Shown piece after piece: positions 16,722 to 25,929 of a stretch of DNA of 64,000 bases. A model generated the notes under the pieces. It was not told where the DNA came from. It saw only the letters and a program-made list of their open reading frames with translations, and did not search any database. Source of the DNA: Halalkalibacter suaedae (GTDB lineage: Bacteria > Bacillota > Bacilli > Bacillales > Bacillaceae_D); the NCBI RefSeq assembly GCF_017939705.1, contig NZ_JAGKSQ010000010.1, positions 48,413 through 112,412 on the forward strand. Reading direction: 5' to 3'. Within the stretch, counting starts at the first letter, position 1, and the number at the start of each line of letters is the position of its first letter. Made by a program: the position numbers and the translations under genes.

Positions 16722-17948
16722 TTAAGCCTTAACTGTGATAACTTCCCTTTCCTGTCTGTTACTTAACAAAAGAATATAAGTAAGGGAAAACCATAATATT
16801 GGTTCAATTAAATAATTACTTCCAGATAGTAAATTTACAAAAGAAAACAAAAACAAACTAAATGAAAAGTAGTATCTAAAATCACATGAATTTTTGATCG
16901 ATTTTGTAAATACGAAAATGATAAATAATATGCTAATAAGCAGCAAAAATACTCCTCCATCTATTAATAAATCTAAAAATAGATTGTGAGAAAAATGCGC
17001 AGAAGGATGAATTAAATATACAGAACCAATACCATGTCCCCAAAAAGGACTATTTTGAATAAGTTCTAACGAATCTCTATATATAACTAATCGTCCAGAT
17101 GTATTTTCCCAATCAATTAAGCCACCGCCACTAAGATCTAAGAAACTAAATCCTCGAAAAATACCATCCTTAAGAGTTTCATTGTTAAGGACAATGAAAC
17201 TTACACTAACTAATAATAAAGATGTTAAAAGCACTAATTTACTTGTCTTTTTAACACTGACTTTTGTTTGCTTTAATACATTAAAAAAGAATAATACTAG
17301 GAAAATTATACTTAGTACCATTGCTCCCCTACCACCCGAGAAAAATAAAGCTGTATATGATATAACTAAACTTGTTAATATCAAAATGCTCTGTTGCACT
17401 TTTCTAGTAGAGTTTTTCAGATATAAATCAAATAGGAGGACAAAGCTCAACGCTATGTTTAGAACAGAAATGTAAGAAAAGTCATTATAATTAACTCCAC
17501 CAAAGTTTAAAGTATGGGCTAAAAAAAATGAAGATTTATTTAAATATAAATATTTTAATAGTGATAATGAAATTAAAATATTTATTAATTTAACTTGTTT
17601 TACTTGCCAATTTATAGTCTTTCTCGTCAAAATATAAGCAAGGAGTATCATTGGAAATGCTCTTATCACTACTGTCAAATACTTAGTTTCTGCAAAACTA
17701 TCAACATTTCCGTGAATAGACATTGTTAATAGTATAGAAGAGATCATGATTAAAGCTATTAAAATAATCATAACAAGCTTTTTTGGGATAGTTTTCTTAA
17801 TTAATACATCCCTTAGAAATACTATTGCTATTATAAAAAAAGTAAGAAGTGTTAATGTCCTGTAAACCGTACTGTTATAAGTAATATTTAACAGGTTGTT
17901 AACTACAGGATATAATTCTGTTAAAAAAATAAAGATATATAAATACAT
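16722..17948 (-). CDS. Wzy-like O-antigen/capsule polymerase
   Basis: The 408-residue integral membrane protein has about 10-12 helices and one large outer loop near residues 260-320. That loop carries Gly-His-Gly-Ile-Gly-Ser and then His-Asn-Leu-Phe-Leu-Asp-Leu, the pattern of the Wzy_C/O-antigen ligase family. It joins flipped repeat units into the polymer on the outer face of the membrane. Its place in a Wzx/Wzy locus supports polymerase and not ligase. The sequence is strongly AT-rich. Confidence 0.8.
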   Translation of the reverse strand: MYLYIFIFLTELYPVVNNLLNITYNSTVYRTLTLLTFFIIAIVFLRDVLIKKTIPKKLVMIILIALIMISSILLTMSIHGNVDSFAETKYLTVVIRAFPMILLAYILTRKTINWQVKQVKLINILISLSLLKYLYLNKSSFFLAHTLNFGGVNYNDFSYISVLNIALSFVLLFDLYLKNSTRKVQQSILILTSLVISYTALFFSGGRGAMVLSIIFLVLFFFNVLKQTKVSVKKTSKLVLLTSLLLVSVSFIVLNNETLKDGIFRGFSFLDLSGGGLIDWENTSGRLVIYRDSLELIQNSPFWGHGIGSVYLIHPSAHFSHNLFLDLLIDGGVFLLLISILFIIFVFTKSIKNSCDFRYYFSFSLFLFSFVNLLSGSNYLIEPILWFSLTYILLLSNRQEREVITVKA

Positions 17949-17974
17949 AATATTAAAGCACCTACTTTACACGA

Positions 17975-19132
17975 TCAATACTGTATGCATCTTTTTGAAA
18001 TATCCTTATAGGAAAATTCATGTATCCCCTTTTGTTCAGCCACTTCTTTCATCCCTAGATACTGATCTCTATTATTATATAGTTCTTCAATTACTAGCAT
18101 AATCTCATCAATTGAGTCTTCATATAAAAACTTACAGTTTCCGCCTAGATCAACGTGTGTAGTCCCTTCCCAGTACTTCACTACAATGGGCTTTCCTAGG
18201 CCTACCACTTGTTCCCATAGGACAGAATGTCTTCCAGGAAAAACAACTAGATCCGATGACGCTAAATGTTTATAGCTTTCATGGTTTTCAAGCCACCCAA
18301 TAAATTGGACCTTTTTCCCATCACATAAATCATTTACTTGCTTCTTTAAATCATTTACAACCGAACCAAAAACAACTAATTTAATATTATCATTATTAAT
18401 ATTCTTAATAGCTTGCATTAACAGAAGGGTTTGTTTTTTTGCATGATCTATTTTTCCACCAGTCATAACTAAAAAGTCCTTCTCCTCAATGCCGTAACTA
18501 TTTCTTACTATTTGTTTTGACTTTTCACTTTTTGCCTTTTCTACTTCATCATCGTCAGCTCCCATAACTAACAGCTCTACCTTTTCTTCTGGGATCTTAT
18601 ACATATTTACTAGAAAGTCTACTCTAGCTGGCAACACTCCATAAAATTTTGTTGTATATGGCTCTATCTCAGACGCACAATGTTTCCATACAATTTTATG
18701 AAGGATATGTTTAGAGATCCAATTCTTAGCACTATTTGAAAAGTCCGCATGATTATCAACATACACTTTAACCAGAGGATTTTCTTTTACGTATTTGACT
18801 ATATATTTTATATCATAAAATTGACAGCCATGTATAAATATAATATCAGGTCTAGACTTCTTTATTGCTGCAAAAGTTCCTTTATATTGACGTAATCTTT
18901 TGCTAAACTTTGATTTCTTATAGTCTAATCTAGTAACTGGAATATCATACTCATTAATATAAGAACCACCTGATTTCATTAAGCAACTGTTTCCATTCTC
19001 ATCAAAAGACACCAGAGAAGCGAGTATTTCTACATCTAACCCCATTTGTTTATGATGCTTTGGCAACATATTTTCTTGATATGAATAATTATCGATATAA
19101 AAAGATGCTAAGCATACATGTAATACTTTCAA
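17975..19132 (-). CDS. Glycosyltransferase (GT4-like)
   Basis: The 385-residue protein opens with Val-Leu-His-Val-Cys-Leu-Ala and has the Rossmann-like halves of GT-B enzymes. The C-terminal half has a Gly-Gly-Lys-Ile sugar-nucleotide loop, Phe-Ile-Gly-Trp-Leu, and a Val-Val-Phe-Pro-Gly-Arg-His segment where other GT4 enzymes carry Pro-Ser/Thr. It should add a sugar to the repeat unit. Only 3 bases separate it from the acetyltransferase gene upstream, so the two are co-translated. Donor unknown. Confidence 0.75.
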   Translation of the reverse strand: MKVLHVCLASFYIDNYSYQENMLPKHHKQMGLDVEILASLVSFDENGNSCLMKSGGSYINEYDIPVTRLDYKKSKFSKRLRQYKGTFAAIKKSRPDIIFIHGCQFYDIKYIVKYVKENPLVKVYVDNHADFSNSAKNWISKHILHKIVWKHCASEIEPYTTKFYGVLPARVDFLVNMYKIPEEKVELLVMGADDDEVEKAKSEKSKQIVRNSYGIEEKDFLVMTGGKIDHAKKQTLLLMQAIKNINNDNIKLVVFGSVVNDLKKQVNDLCDGKKVQFIGWLENHESYKHLASSDLVVFPGRHSVLWEQVVGLGKPIVVKYWEGTTHVDLGGNCKFLYEDSIDEIMLVIEELYNNRDQYLGMKEVAEQKGIHEFSYKDISKRCIQY

Positions 19133-19135
19133 ATT

Positions 19136-19741
19136 CTATTCTCCTAACTTCAAAAAGGTTTTAACGTCATTAAAACAATTGGCTTCTCTTGATAAAGTAA
19201 TATCTCCCCATTCCCACCAATTGCTTTCTAAAAGCTTTTCTATCACATCGTCATCAAAACGTTTACGTATAAATTTTGCTGGATTACCTGCCCATATTTC
19301 ATATGCACCAACATTCTTGGTAAGGACTGAACCCATACCAATAACCGCACCATGTTCTATTTTGATACCACTTTTTATCAAACAATTATTACCAATCCAA
19401 ACATCATTTCCAATAACCGTTTCTTCCACAGTATTATACTCATGAGATGCAAAGTTTTTTTTCATTATATTACGTCCTTCATGGAAAACAGGCGAGCTAG
19501 AAACCCAATCTATAGGATGACTTGCACCACCAATAATACAGTTATCGGCAATTGAGCAAAAACTTCCTATTGTTACATTAACAACAGTGCAAGAATTTCC
19601 TATATAGGAATACCTCCCTAACATAGTATTTAATACATGAGAAGCAGAACATACTCTCGCCGTCCTATCAACTCTTGAATTTCTGATTGCAGGAATTTGA
19701 ACTTTTTTTATAAGCTTTGCTAATAAATAATTATATTTCAT
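19136..19741 (-). CDS. CatB-type hexapeptide O-acetyltransferase
   Basis: The 201-residue protein has left-handed beta-helix repeats. The clearest lie at about 110-160 (Ile-Gly-Asn-Asp-Val-Trp-Ile-Gly-Asn, Gly-Ala-Val-Ile-Gly-Met-Gly-Ser-Val) and end in Trp-Ala-Gly-Asn-Pro-Ala-Lys. A His-Pro pair in the middle fits the catalytic His region of xenobiotic/CatB acetyltransferases. It moves acetyl from acetyl-CoA to a sugar hydroxyl or amine, here probably a capsule sugar. It is coupled to the downstream glycosyltransferase. Confidence 0.85.
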   Translation of the reverse strand: MKYNYLLAKLIKKVQIPAIRNSRVDRTARVCSASHVLNTMLGRYSYIGNSCTVVNVTIGSFCSIADNCIIGGASHPIDWVSSSPVFHEGRNIMKKNFASHEYNTVEETVIGNDVWIGNNCLIKSGIKIEHGAVIGMGSVLTKNVGAYEIWAGNPAKFIRKRFDDDVIEKLLESNWWEWGDITLSREANCFNDVKTFLKLGE

Positions 19742-19763
19742 TTATTCCTCCAAGGTATAATTT

Positions 19764-20888
19764 TCATTTTCTCCAAACAACTCTGTTAACGTAATCAGTA
19801 TAAGACAATATAATCCTAAGTACCTTATCCGATACATTAGGCATGCTATAGTCTGCAACTTCCCTTAAATCCCCTTCTTTTTGAGTTTCTAATACTTCTA
19901 GTCCCTGAAGGATTCGTTCTTTCTTTAGTCCTACCATCATAACTGATGCTTCTTCCATTGCTTCTGGTCTTTCGTGAGCTTGTCTTATATTAAGAGCTTT
20001 AAAACCTAGAATTGAAGACTCTTCACTAATCGTTCCACTATCGCTTAGAACTGACTTAGATTTAATTTGTAGCTTTACATAGTCATTAAACCCTAATGGT
20101 TTTAACGTCTGAACTAAAGGGTTAAACTTTACACCTTTGGCATTAATCATATTTCTAGTTCTGGGGTGTGTACTAACAATAACAGGTGAGTTATATTTCA
20201 CCGCAATTGCATTTAAACTATCAACTAAATCTTGAAAGTTAGTGTCCGAACTAATATTTTCTTCTCTATGAGCCGAAACGACAAAATAATTTCCTTCTTC
20301 TAATCCCAATCTTTCTAACACATCAGAGCTCTCAATATCGTTTTTTCTTGAATTGAGAACTTCAAACATAGGGCTGCCAGTTTTAATAATTCTATCTGCA
20401 GATAAACCTTCTCTTAAGAGATACTCTCTTGCAATATCACTATACGTTAAATTAATATCTGCAGTATGATCCACAATTTTTCTGTTTGTTTCTTCTGGCA
20501 CCCTTTGATCAAAGCATCTATTTCCAGCTTCCATATGGAATATTGGTATATGTCTTCTTTTCGCAGCGATTGCACATAAGCAACTATTTGTATCACCTAG
20601 TACTAATAAAGCATCTGGTTGAACTTCTTCCATAATTGGATCAATTTTCACAAGAATATTACCTATTGTTTCAACAGCAGTGCCGTTAGCTGCATTCAAA
20701 AAAAAGTTGGGTTTCTTCAAATTAAAATCTTTAAAAAATACTTCATTTAATTCAAAATCATAGTTTTGGCCTGTATGAACAAGTGTATGATCTATGGCAT
20801 TTGATTCTTCTAATTTATTCATAACAGCCGACAGTCTGATTATCTCTGGCCTAGTACCAACGACTGTCATAACTTTTAATTTTTTCAT
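19764..20888 (-). CDS. capG: UDP-sugar 2-epimerase CapG (UDP-L-FucNAc synthesis)
   Basis: The 374-residue non-hydrolysing UDP-GlcNAc 2-epimerase-type enzyme begins Val-Gly-Thr-Arg-Pro-Glu-Ile. It carries His-Thr-Gly-Gln-Asn-Tyr, Val-Leu-Gly-Asp-Thr, His-x-Glu-Ala-Gly-Asn-Arg and Ser-Asp-Ser-Gly-Thr-Ile-Ser-Glu-Glu. Because it directly follows capE and capF homologues, the likely reaction is the final C2 epimerisation giving UDP-N-acetyl-L-fucosamine, as with S. aureus CapG or WbjD. The start at 20888 follows GGAGG and lies just past the capF stop. A WecB role on UDP-GlcNAc is the alternative. Confidence 0.88.
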   Translation of the reverse strand: MKKLKVMTVVGTRPEIIRLSAVMNKLEESNAIDHTLVHTGQNYDFELNEVFFKDFNLKKPNFFLNAANGTAVETIGNILVKIDPIMEEVQPDALLVLGDTNSCLCAIAAKRRHIPIFHMEAGNRCFDQRVPEETNRKIVDHTADINLTYSDIAREYLLREGLSADRIIKTGSPMFEVLNSRKNDIESSDVLERLGLEEGNYFVVSAHREENISSDTNFQDLVDSLNAIAVKYNSPVIVSTHPRTRNMINAKGVKFNPLVQTLKPLGFNDYVKLQIKSKSVLSDSGTISEESSILGFKALNIRQAHERPEAMEEASVMMVGLKKERILQGLEVLETQKEGDLREVADYSMPNVSDKVLRIILSYTDYVNRVVWRK

Positions 20889-20892
20889 ATGG

Positions 20893-22005
20893 TTAAACCT
20901 CCAGGTAGTAAGTATCTGGCTTTTCTGGATCAAATAGCTCATTTGCCCACATAACAGTGACCATATCCGTATCACCAAGATTCTCAATGTTGTGCGTATA
21001 TCCAGTAGGTATATCAACTACTTCCAACTTGTCCCCACTGACAAAATATTCAATAACTTCATTAGAATCAATTTCTCTAAAACGAATAACTCCATGTCCG
21101 CTGACAACCAAAAACTTTTCATTTTTTGTATGATGCCAGTGATTGCCCTTTGTAATCCCTGGTTTAGAAACGTTTACTGAAACTTGACCTCGCTCTGGTG
21201 TTTTAATAAACTCAGTGAATGAACCTCTATTATCTACATTCATTTTTAAATCATAACTAAATTGATCTTCTGGTAAATAACTTAAATAAGTACTATATAA
21301 CTTTTTAAGAAGTGAATTAGACATATTAGGTATTGTTCGTTCTTCTCGACTTTGTCTAAAAGAATAAATCAAATCAACAATTTCACCTAGAGTAATAGTG
21401 TATACTACTGGTACCACACAAAAATCATCATTTTTATTTTCACTACCTTTTAATGCATTAATAAGTTCTTCTACAACATCATCAATATAAACTAAATTCA
21501 TCTTGATATTCGGGTCATTAACATTGATTGGTAAACCATGAGTAATATTATGACAAAAGGTAGCTATTGCACTGTTATAATTCGGTTTACACCATTTCCC
21601 GAAAACATTAGGAAAACGATATACTAGCACTTTTGCTCCTGTTTGATTACTGTATTGAAATAGTAAATCTTCGCCTGCTTTTTTACTGATACCATATGGG
21701 TTTTCTTGCTTGGCTTGGATAGAAGATGAAATCATAACTGGACAAGGGTTGTTGTACTTTTTTAGAGTTTCTAGTAATGTAGATGTAAAACCATAGTTTC
21801 CCTCCATGAATTCAGATTGATCCTCAGGTCGATTTACTCCTGCAAGATGAAATACAAAATCCGTATCTCTACAATAATCGTCAAGTAAAGATGAATCTGT
21901 GTCCCTATTATATTCATAGATATCAATATAGTTTTGGTTTCTTAACTCTGCTATGAGATTTTTACCAATAAAACCTTTTGATCCAGTTACTAGTATCTTC
22001 ATCAT
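20893..22005 (-). CDS. capF: Bifunctional epimerase/reductase CapF
   Basis: The 370-residue protein has two domains. An N-terminal NAD(P)-binding Rossmann domain carries Val-Thr-Gly-Ser-Lys-Gly-Phe-Ile-Gly and the Tyr-Gly-Ile-Ser-Lys catalytic pair. A C-terminal cupin (about 255-370) has His-Trp-His-His and Gly-Tyr-Thr-His metal ligands. This plan is that of S. aureus CapF/WbjC. The cupin epimerises C3 of the CapE product and the reductase domain reduces C4, using NADPH. The start overlaps the capE stop by 4 bases, which points to coupled translation. Confidence 0.92.
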   Translation of the reverse strand: MMKILVTGSKGFIGKNLIAELRNQNYIDIYEYNRDTDSSLLDDYCRDTDFVFHLAGVNRPEDQSEFMEGNYGFTSTLLETLKKYNNPCPVMISSSIQAKQENPYGISKKAGEDLLFQYSNQTGAKVLVYRFPNVFGKWCKPNYNSAIATFCHNITHGLPINVNDPNIKMNLVYIDDVVEELINALKGSENKNDDFCVVPVVYTITLGEIVDLIYSFRQSREERTIPNMSNSLLKKLYSTYLSYLPEDQFSYDLKMNVDNRGSFTEFIKTPERGQVSVNVSKPGITKGNHWHHTKNEKFLVVSGHGVIRFREIDSNEVIEYFVSGDKLEVVDIPTGYTHNIENLGDTDMVTVMWANELFDPEKPDTYYLEV

Positions 22006-23021
22006 TTATTCCAACCTTTCAATTCTTCATGCACATAATCAAGCATTAAAAGTTTATCTTTAATCGCCTCAATTCTTAATCGCTCTGTGTTATGAGAATT
22101 ATACTCCTCTTCAGAAGATAAATTTTGGTCCCCTTCTTCAAAGTACTTTTCATAGTTAAGATCTCTTTTGTCTGCAGGTACTCGATAAAATCCACCTAAA
22201 TCTTTTGAAACTACATGTTCTTCTCTTGTAAGCAACGTTTCATATAACTTTTCACCATGACGAGTGCCAATGACTTTTATCTCATTATCAACATTAAATA
22301 ATTCCTTAAGTGCCTGTGCTAAATCTCCAATAGTTGATGCTGGTGATTTTTGTACCATAATATCACCGGCTTCAGCATTCTCAAAAGCAAATACAACCAG
22401 TTCAACAGCCTCTTCCAAACTCATAAGGAATCTTGTCATGCTAGGATCAGTAACTGTCAAGGGTTGTCCACTTTTGATTTGTCCAATAAATAATGGAATT
22501 ACAGAACCTCTTGAAGCCATTACATTTCCATAACGAGTTCCACAAATTAAGGTTTTCTCTGGATCTACTGTTTTTGCTTTAGCTACAAATACCTTTTCCA
22601 TCATAGCTTTTGAAATCCCCATCGCATTTATAGGGTAAGCAGCTTTATCAGTAGAAAGACAAATAACTTTCTTTACCCCACTTTCAATAGCAGCGTTTAA
22701 AACGTTCTCTGTTCCTATTACGTTTGTCTTAACAGCTTCTAGAGGAAAGAACTCACAAGAAGGAACTTGTTTTAATGCAGCTGCATGGAAAATATAATCT
22801 ACCCCATACATGGCATTTTTTACACTTGCCACATCTCTTACATCCCCTATATAAAACTTAAGCTTTTCATTTTTATAAAGCTTTCTCATATCATCTTGTT
22901 TTTTCTCATCTCGAGAAAATATTCTTATTTCTTTTATATCTGTATCTAAAAACCTTCTCATAACGGCATTACCGAAAGAACCGGTACCACCCGTAATTAG
23001 TAGTGTCTTATTATTAAACAA
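22002..23021 (-). CDS. capE: UDP-GlcNAc 4,6-dehydratase/5-epimerase CapE
   Basis: The 339-residue short-chain dehydrogenase closely follows S. aureus CapE and Pseudomonas WbjB. It begins Gly-Gly-Thr-Gly-Ser-Phe-Gly-Asn-Ala, then Phe-Ser-Arg-Asp-Glu-Lys-Lys-Gln and Ala-Ala-Leu-Lys-Gln-Val-Pro-Ser-Cys-Glu. A Thr-Asp-Lys-Ala-x-Tyr-Pro-Ile-Asn-Ala-Met-Gly stretch and a Gly-Thr-Arg-His-Gly-Glu-Lys tail box follow. In place of the Tyr of the usual YxxxK motif it has Met in Met-Gly-Ile-Ser-Lys, as CapE does. It converts UDP-GlcNAc to the 4-keto-6-deoxy-L-arabino intermediate, the first step to UDP-L-FucNAc. Confidence 0.93.
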   Translation of the reverse strand: MFNNKTLLITGGTGSFGNAVMRRFLDTDIKEIRIFSRDEKKQDDMRKLYKNEKLKFYIGDVRDVASVKNAMYGVDYIFHAAALKQVPSCEFFPLEAVKTNVIGTENVLNAAIESGVKKVICLSTDKAAYPINAMGISKAMMEKVFVAKAKTVDPEKTLICGTRYGNVMASRGSVIPLFIGQIKSGQPLTVTDPSMTRFLMSLEEAVELVVFAFENAEAGDIMVQKSPASTIGDLAQALKELFNVDNEIKVIGTRHGEKLYETLLTREEHVVSKDLGGFYRVPADKRDLNYEKYFEEGDQNLSSEEEYNSHNTERLRIEAIKDKLLMLDYVHEELKGWNK

Positions 23022-24258
23022 TTTGTTTCGCCTCCAATTTCGGGTTATCCCCTAAGTTCAAATCCATTCTATTTAATAAATCATCCTTATTAAAATTTCT
23101 ATCATAGTAGACTTTTGCATTTTGACCTAATTGGATTAATTCCTCATTTGTTTTTGATAATAACTCAATAATAATCTCTGAAAGTTTCTCTGCATCACCA
23201 GCGGGACTTGAGAAACCAGATTTTGAATCTTTAATGATCTGACATGTTTCACCCTCAGCAGAGGCAATTATTGGCATCCCGCACGCCATATAAGATTGTA
23301 ACTTTGCAGGAATTGTCATAGAGAAAAGTGGACTATTTGTTAAACTAAGGAAAGCCGCATCACTAGCTGCCATAAATTCCGGTATTCTACTAGCAGGTTG
23401 TTTCTCTATAAAATTAAACATATCTGATACATTGTTTGAATCAACCATATTTACTATAGTTTCTTTATACCTTCCATCTCCAACTATGTTAAAACGAATT
23501 TTCCTATTTATTTTTTTTTCTTTAATTAATACGGCTGCTTTTGGTAAAATATCTAAACCTTGAGCATTTCCAATATTACCAGCAAATATTATATTGAATG
23601 CCTCATCATCTGGAATTTCGACAATGCTTTTTTTGTTCAGTGGTTTATAGAACTCTTCAGCATATTGTGGCCAATACTCTACTTTTTCCTTGTCTACATT
23701 ACGCTTAACAATTGAATCTACAAAGCTATTTGATGTAGTGAAAATCTTAGTACAACGTTTATAGATATAATCTACCATCCTACCAATACTACCTATAACA
23801 TATTTATTTTTGATTCCTGTAATAATCTCCACATTTTCAGGCCAAAGATCTTGTACATATAAATAACAAGGAATATTTTTCCTTTTCGAGTACCATACCC
23901 CAGGTAAGGCTTGAGTCATTGGGGAAACCTCAAATATAAATACATAATCCGCTTTTATTTTTGTGAATACATTCCAAAAGAATCCTGATACTACAAATGA
24001 TAAATAATTTAAGGCAAGCATTATTGAATTATTTCCTCTTGGAATTAAAGGTATTCTAACAATATTGATTCCATTGTATGTCTCTCTTCTTTTCTTTAAA
24101 AGTCCATATCCTTCATAATATTTACCTTGCGGATAGTTTGGTATACCAGTTATAACAGTAACTTTATAACCCTTTTTTACCCATTCAGTACAAATATCAT
24201 TAATCCTAAATTGTTCAGGGAAGAAATATTGTGAAATAACTAAAATATGCTTATTCAT
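23014..24258 (-). CDS. Glycosyltransferase, CapL/WbjE-like
   Basis: The 414-residue GT-B enzyme begins Ile-Ser-Gln-Tyr-Phe-Phe-Pro-Glu. It has Gly-Ile-Pro-Asn-Tyr-Pro-Gln-Gly and Gln-Asp-Leu-Trp-Pro-Glu in the acceptor domain, and Phe-Ala-Gly-Asn-Ile-Gly plus Met-Pro-Ile-Ile-Ala-Ser in the donor domain. This is the WcaI/WbuB/CapL group, whose members act with UDP-L-FucNAc pathways. By context it should add L-FucNAc to the first lipid-linked sugar. It overlaps the capE start by 8 bases. Confidence 0.82.
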   Translation of the reverse strand: MNKHILVISQYFFPEQFRINDICTEWVKKGYKVTVITGIPNYPQGKYYEGYGLLKKRRETYNGINIVRIPLIPRGNNSIMLALNYLSFVVSGFFWNVFTKIKADYVFIFEVSPMTQALPGVWYSKRKNIPCYLYVQDLWPENVEIITGIKNKYVIGSIGRMVDYIYKRCTKIFTTSNSFVDSIVKRNVDKEKVEYWPQYAEEFYKPLNKKSIVEIPDDEAFNIIFAGNIGNAQGLDILPKAAVLIKEKKINRKIRFNIVGDGRYKETIVNMVDSNNVSDMFNFIEKQPASRIPEFMAASDAAFLSLTNSPLFSMTIPAKLQSYMACGMPIIASAEGETCQIIKDSKSGFSSPAGDAEKLSEIIIELLSKTNEELIQLGQNAKVYYDRNFNKDDLLNRMDLNLGDNPKLEAKQIV

Positions 24259-24278
24259 ATTCCATCAACCCTCCATAG

Positions 24279-25136
24279 TTATTTCTCCGTCAATTCAATT
24301 GTTTTCTGGAGATCTCTTATTTGATAATTCTCTTTATATATACTCATGCTTCTTTCGTAAACCAAATTCCCAAACACTTTATTAATAATATCTAATTTTA
24401 AACCCAACAAGTTCAATATTGGATTAAACATCTTTGTAAGTGTAATATCCTTACCGTGATATTCAGCTATAATCTTTACCATTTCGCTGGTCCTTACATA
24501 CTCTCTATTTTGTGGAAAAAACAATCCGCGTTCTTCGTGATCAATTAAAAGTCTAATAAACTCACTAAGATTATCAATATGAAGCATACTACGCTTATTA
24601 TCTATATCAGGAAATAAAGGTAATATTTTTGCCGCCTTAGCAAGCTTAGGATAATTACCTTTCGAGTTTTTCCCATATATCATTGGCGGTCTTATAATTG
24701 CAACTTTGAAACTTTCACTATCTAATGATTTGATACCTTCTTCTGCCTGCAGTTTACTATTTCCATAGAAGTTACTAGGGGTAGGAGTCGTGTTTTTATC
24801 GATAACTCTTTTTTCACTACTGCTATCACCATATACAATAATACTACTCATAAAAATAAATTGCTTCACATCTTCAGCTTTTGCCTTTTTAGCAGTTTCT
24901 ATTGTTAAATCACGATTAACCTTATAATATAGACCCTCCATTTTCGGATCTGATGAGACATGAGCAATTCCAGCAACATGGAACACAACATCATAGACAG
25001 AAAAGTCCTTTTCTTTCCAAGAATCATCTCTTAGACTAATTAAATCTATTGAATACCCATCATGATAATTATCGAGCCAACTCATAAGGCTCTTCCCCAC
25101 ATAACTGTTTTTTCCCGTTATCAGTATTTTTTTCAT
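24279..25136 (-). CDS. NAD-dependent sugar reductase/epimerase, CapN-like
   Basis: The 285-residue Rossmann-fold protein begins Ile-Thr-Gly-Lys-Asn-Ser-Tyr-Val-Gly-Lys-Ser. It has His-Val-Ala-Gly-Ile-Ala-His-Val and the Tyr-Gly-Asn-Ser-Lys catalytic pair. The extended SDR group includes S. aureus CapN, which reduces the 4-keto product of CapD to UDP-D-FucNAc. Its place directly between CapM-like and CapL-like genes matches that role. It overlaps the capM-like gene by 4 bases. A UDP-QuiNAc reductase (WbpV-like) is the alternative, since stereochemistry cannot be read from sequence. Confidence 0.8.
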   Translation of the reverse strand: MKKILITGKNSYVGKSLMSWLDNYHDGYSIDLISLRDDSWKEKDFSVYDVVFHVAGIAHVSSDPKMEGLYYKVNRDLTIETAKKAKAEDVKQFIFMSSIIVYGDSSSEKRVIDKNTTPTPSNFYGNSKLQAEEGIKSLDSESFKVAIIRPPMIYGKNSKGNYPKLAKAAKILPLFPDIDNKRSMLHIDNLSEFIRLLIDHEERGLFFPQNREYVRTSEMVKIIAEYHGKDITLTKMFNPILNLLGLKLDIINKVFGNLVYERSMSIYKENYQIRDLQKTIELTEK

Positions 25137-25762
25137 TTAGAAATACTCTCCTTGCTACAAGCAACTTCCTTCTTAGGGCCAGTTCCGCCTTCAACTACCC
25201 CGTCACTTTTAACAACACTTACAATCGTTCCAAAGAAACACTTAACATCCATCCAAAGATTAATTTGCTCAACATACTCGCCATCTAACTTAGCCTTAAC
25301 CTCAATAGGGAGTTCGTCTCTTCCATTGATCTGAGCCCAACCTGTTAATCCAGGCGGGATATCATTAGCACCATACTTATCCCGTTCTGCGATAAGGTCA
25401 TACTGATTCCAAAGTGCTGGTCTTGGCCCAATAATACTCATTTGCCCAATAAATATATTCCAAATTTGTGGTAACTCATCAAGTGAAGTCTTTCTCAAAA
25501 ACTTACCCATTTTTGTAATATATTGTTCTGGATTCCCTAACATGTGTGTAGGAGTATCCTTAGGGGTATCAATCCGCATAGTACGGAATTTTAGTATATT
25601 GAAATGTGTTTTATTTATCCCGATACGCTTTTGCTTAAATAATACTGGACCTCTTGAGTCAAATTTAATAGCAATTATTAAAATGATATAGAGTGGTGAT
25701 AAGACTATAAGTCCAATTAAAGAGAGTATAATATCTATTAATCTTTTAAATTTCATATACAT
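25133..25762 (-). CDS. Initiating undecaprenyl-phosphate sugar-1-P transferase, CapM-like
   Basis: The 209-residue protein has one N-terminal membrane hairpin (about 10-33) followed by the bacterial sugar transferase domain. Visible are Lys-Arg-Ile-Gly, Phe-Arg-Thr-Met-Arg, the Arg-Lys-Thr-Ser-Leu-Asp-Glu-Leu-Pro-Gln stretch and Gly-Pro-Arg-Pro-Ala. Such enzymes move sugar-1-phosphate from UDP-sugar to C55-P and start the repeat unit on the inner face of the membrane. With CapD and CapN homologues alongside, D-FucNAc-1-P is the likely substrate. The start at 25762 follows GAGAGG. Confidence 0.88.
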   Translation of the reverse strand: MYMKFKRLIDIILSLIGLIVLSPLYIILIIAIKFDSRGPVLFKQKRIGINKTHFNILKFRTMRIDTPKDTPTHMLGNPEQYITKMGKFLRKTSLDELPQIWNIFIGQMSIIGPRPALWNQYDLIAERDKYGANDIPPGLTGWAQINGRDELPIEVKAKLDGEYVEQINLWMDVKCFFGTIVSVVKSDGVVEGGTGPKKEVACSKESISK

Positions 25763-25878
25763 GCAGTAGCACCTCTCAAAAAAGTTATTTAGTAAATTAG
25801 AATATGACTGGTGATTAATTATCCTTTCCAATAAAATTCTGATCCACCAAATCTTTATTAGGATAGTTTAATAAGCAT

Positions 25879-25915
25879 AAAAAAATAAAAGGGGACCCGA
25901 CTAAGCCCCCCTTAG
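25879..25915 (-). terminator. Internal terminator between capD and capM
   Basis: On the minus strand AAGGGG pairs with CCCCTT and is followed by TTATTTTTTT. A CTAAG/CTTAG pair inside could form a competing fold. It lies within the operon, 15 bases past the capD stop, so downstream expression needs readthrough or another promoter. This fits the antitermination RNA proposed at 28812-28948. Confidence 0.6.
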
Positions 25916-25929
25916 AAACTGAGAGCGAA

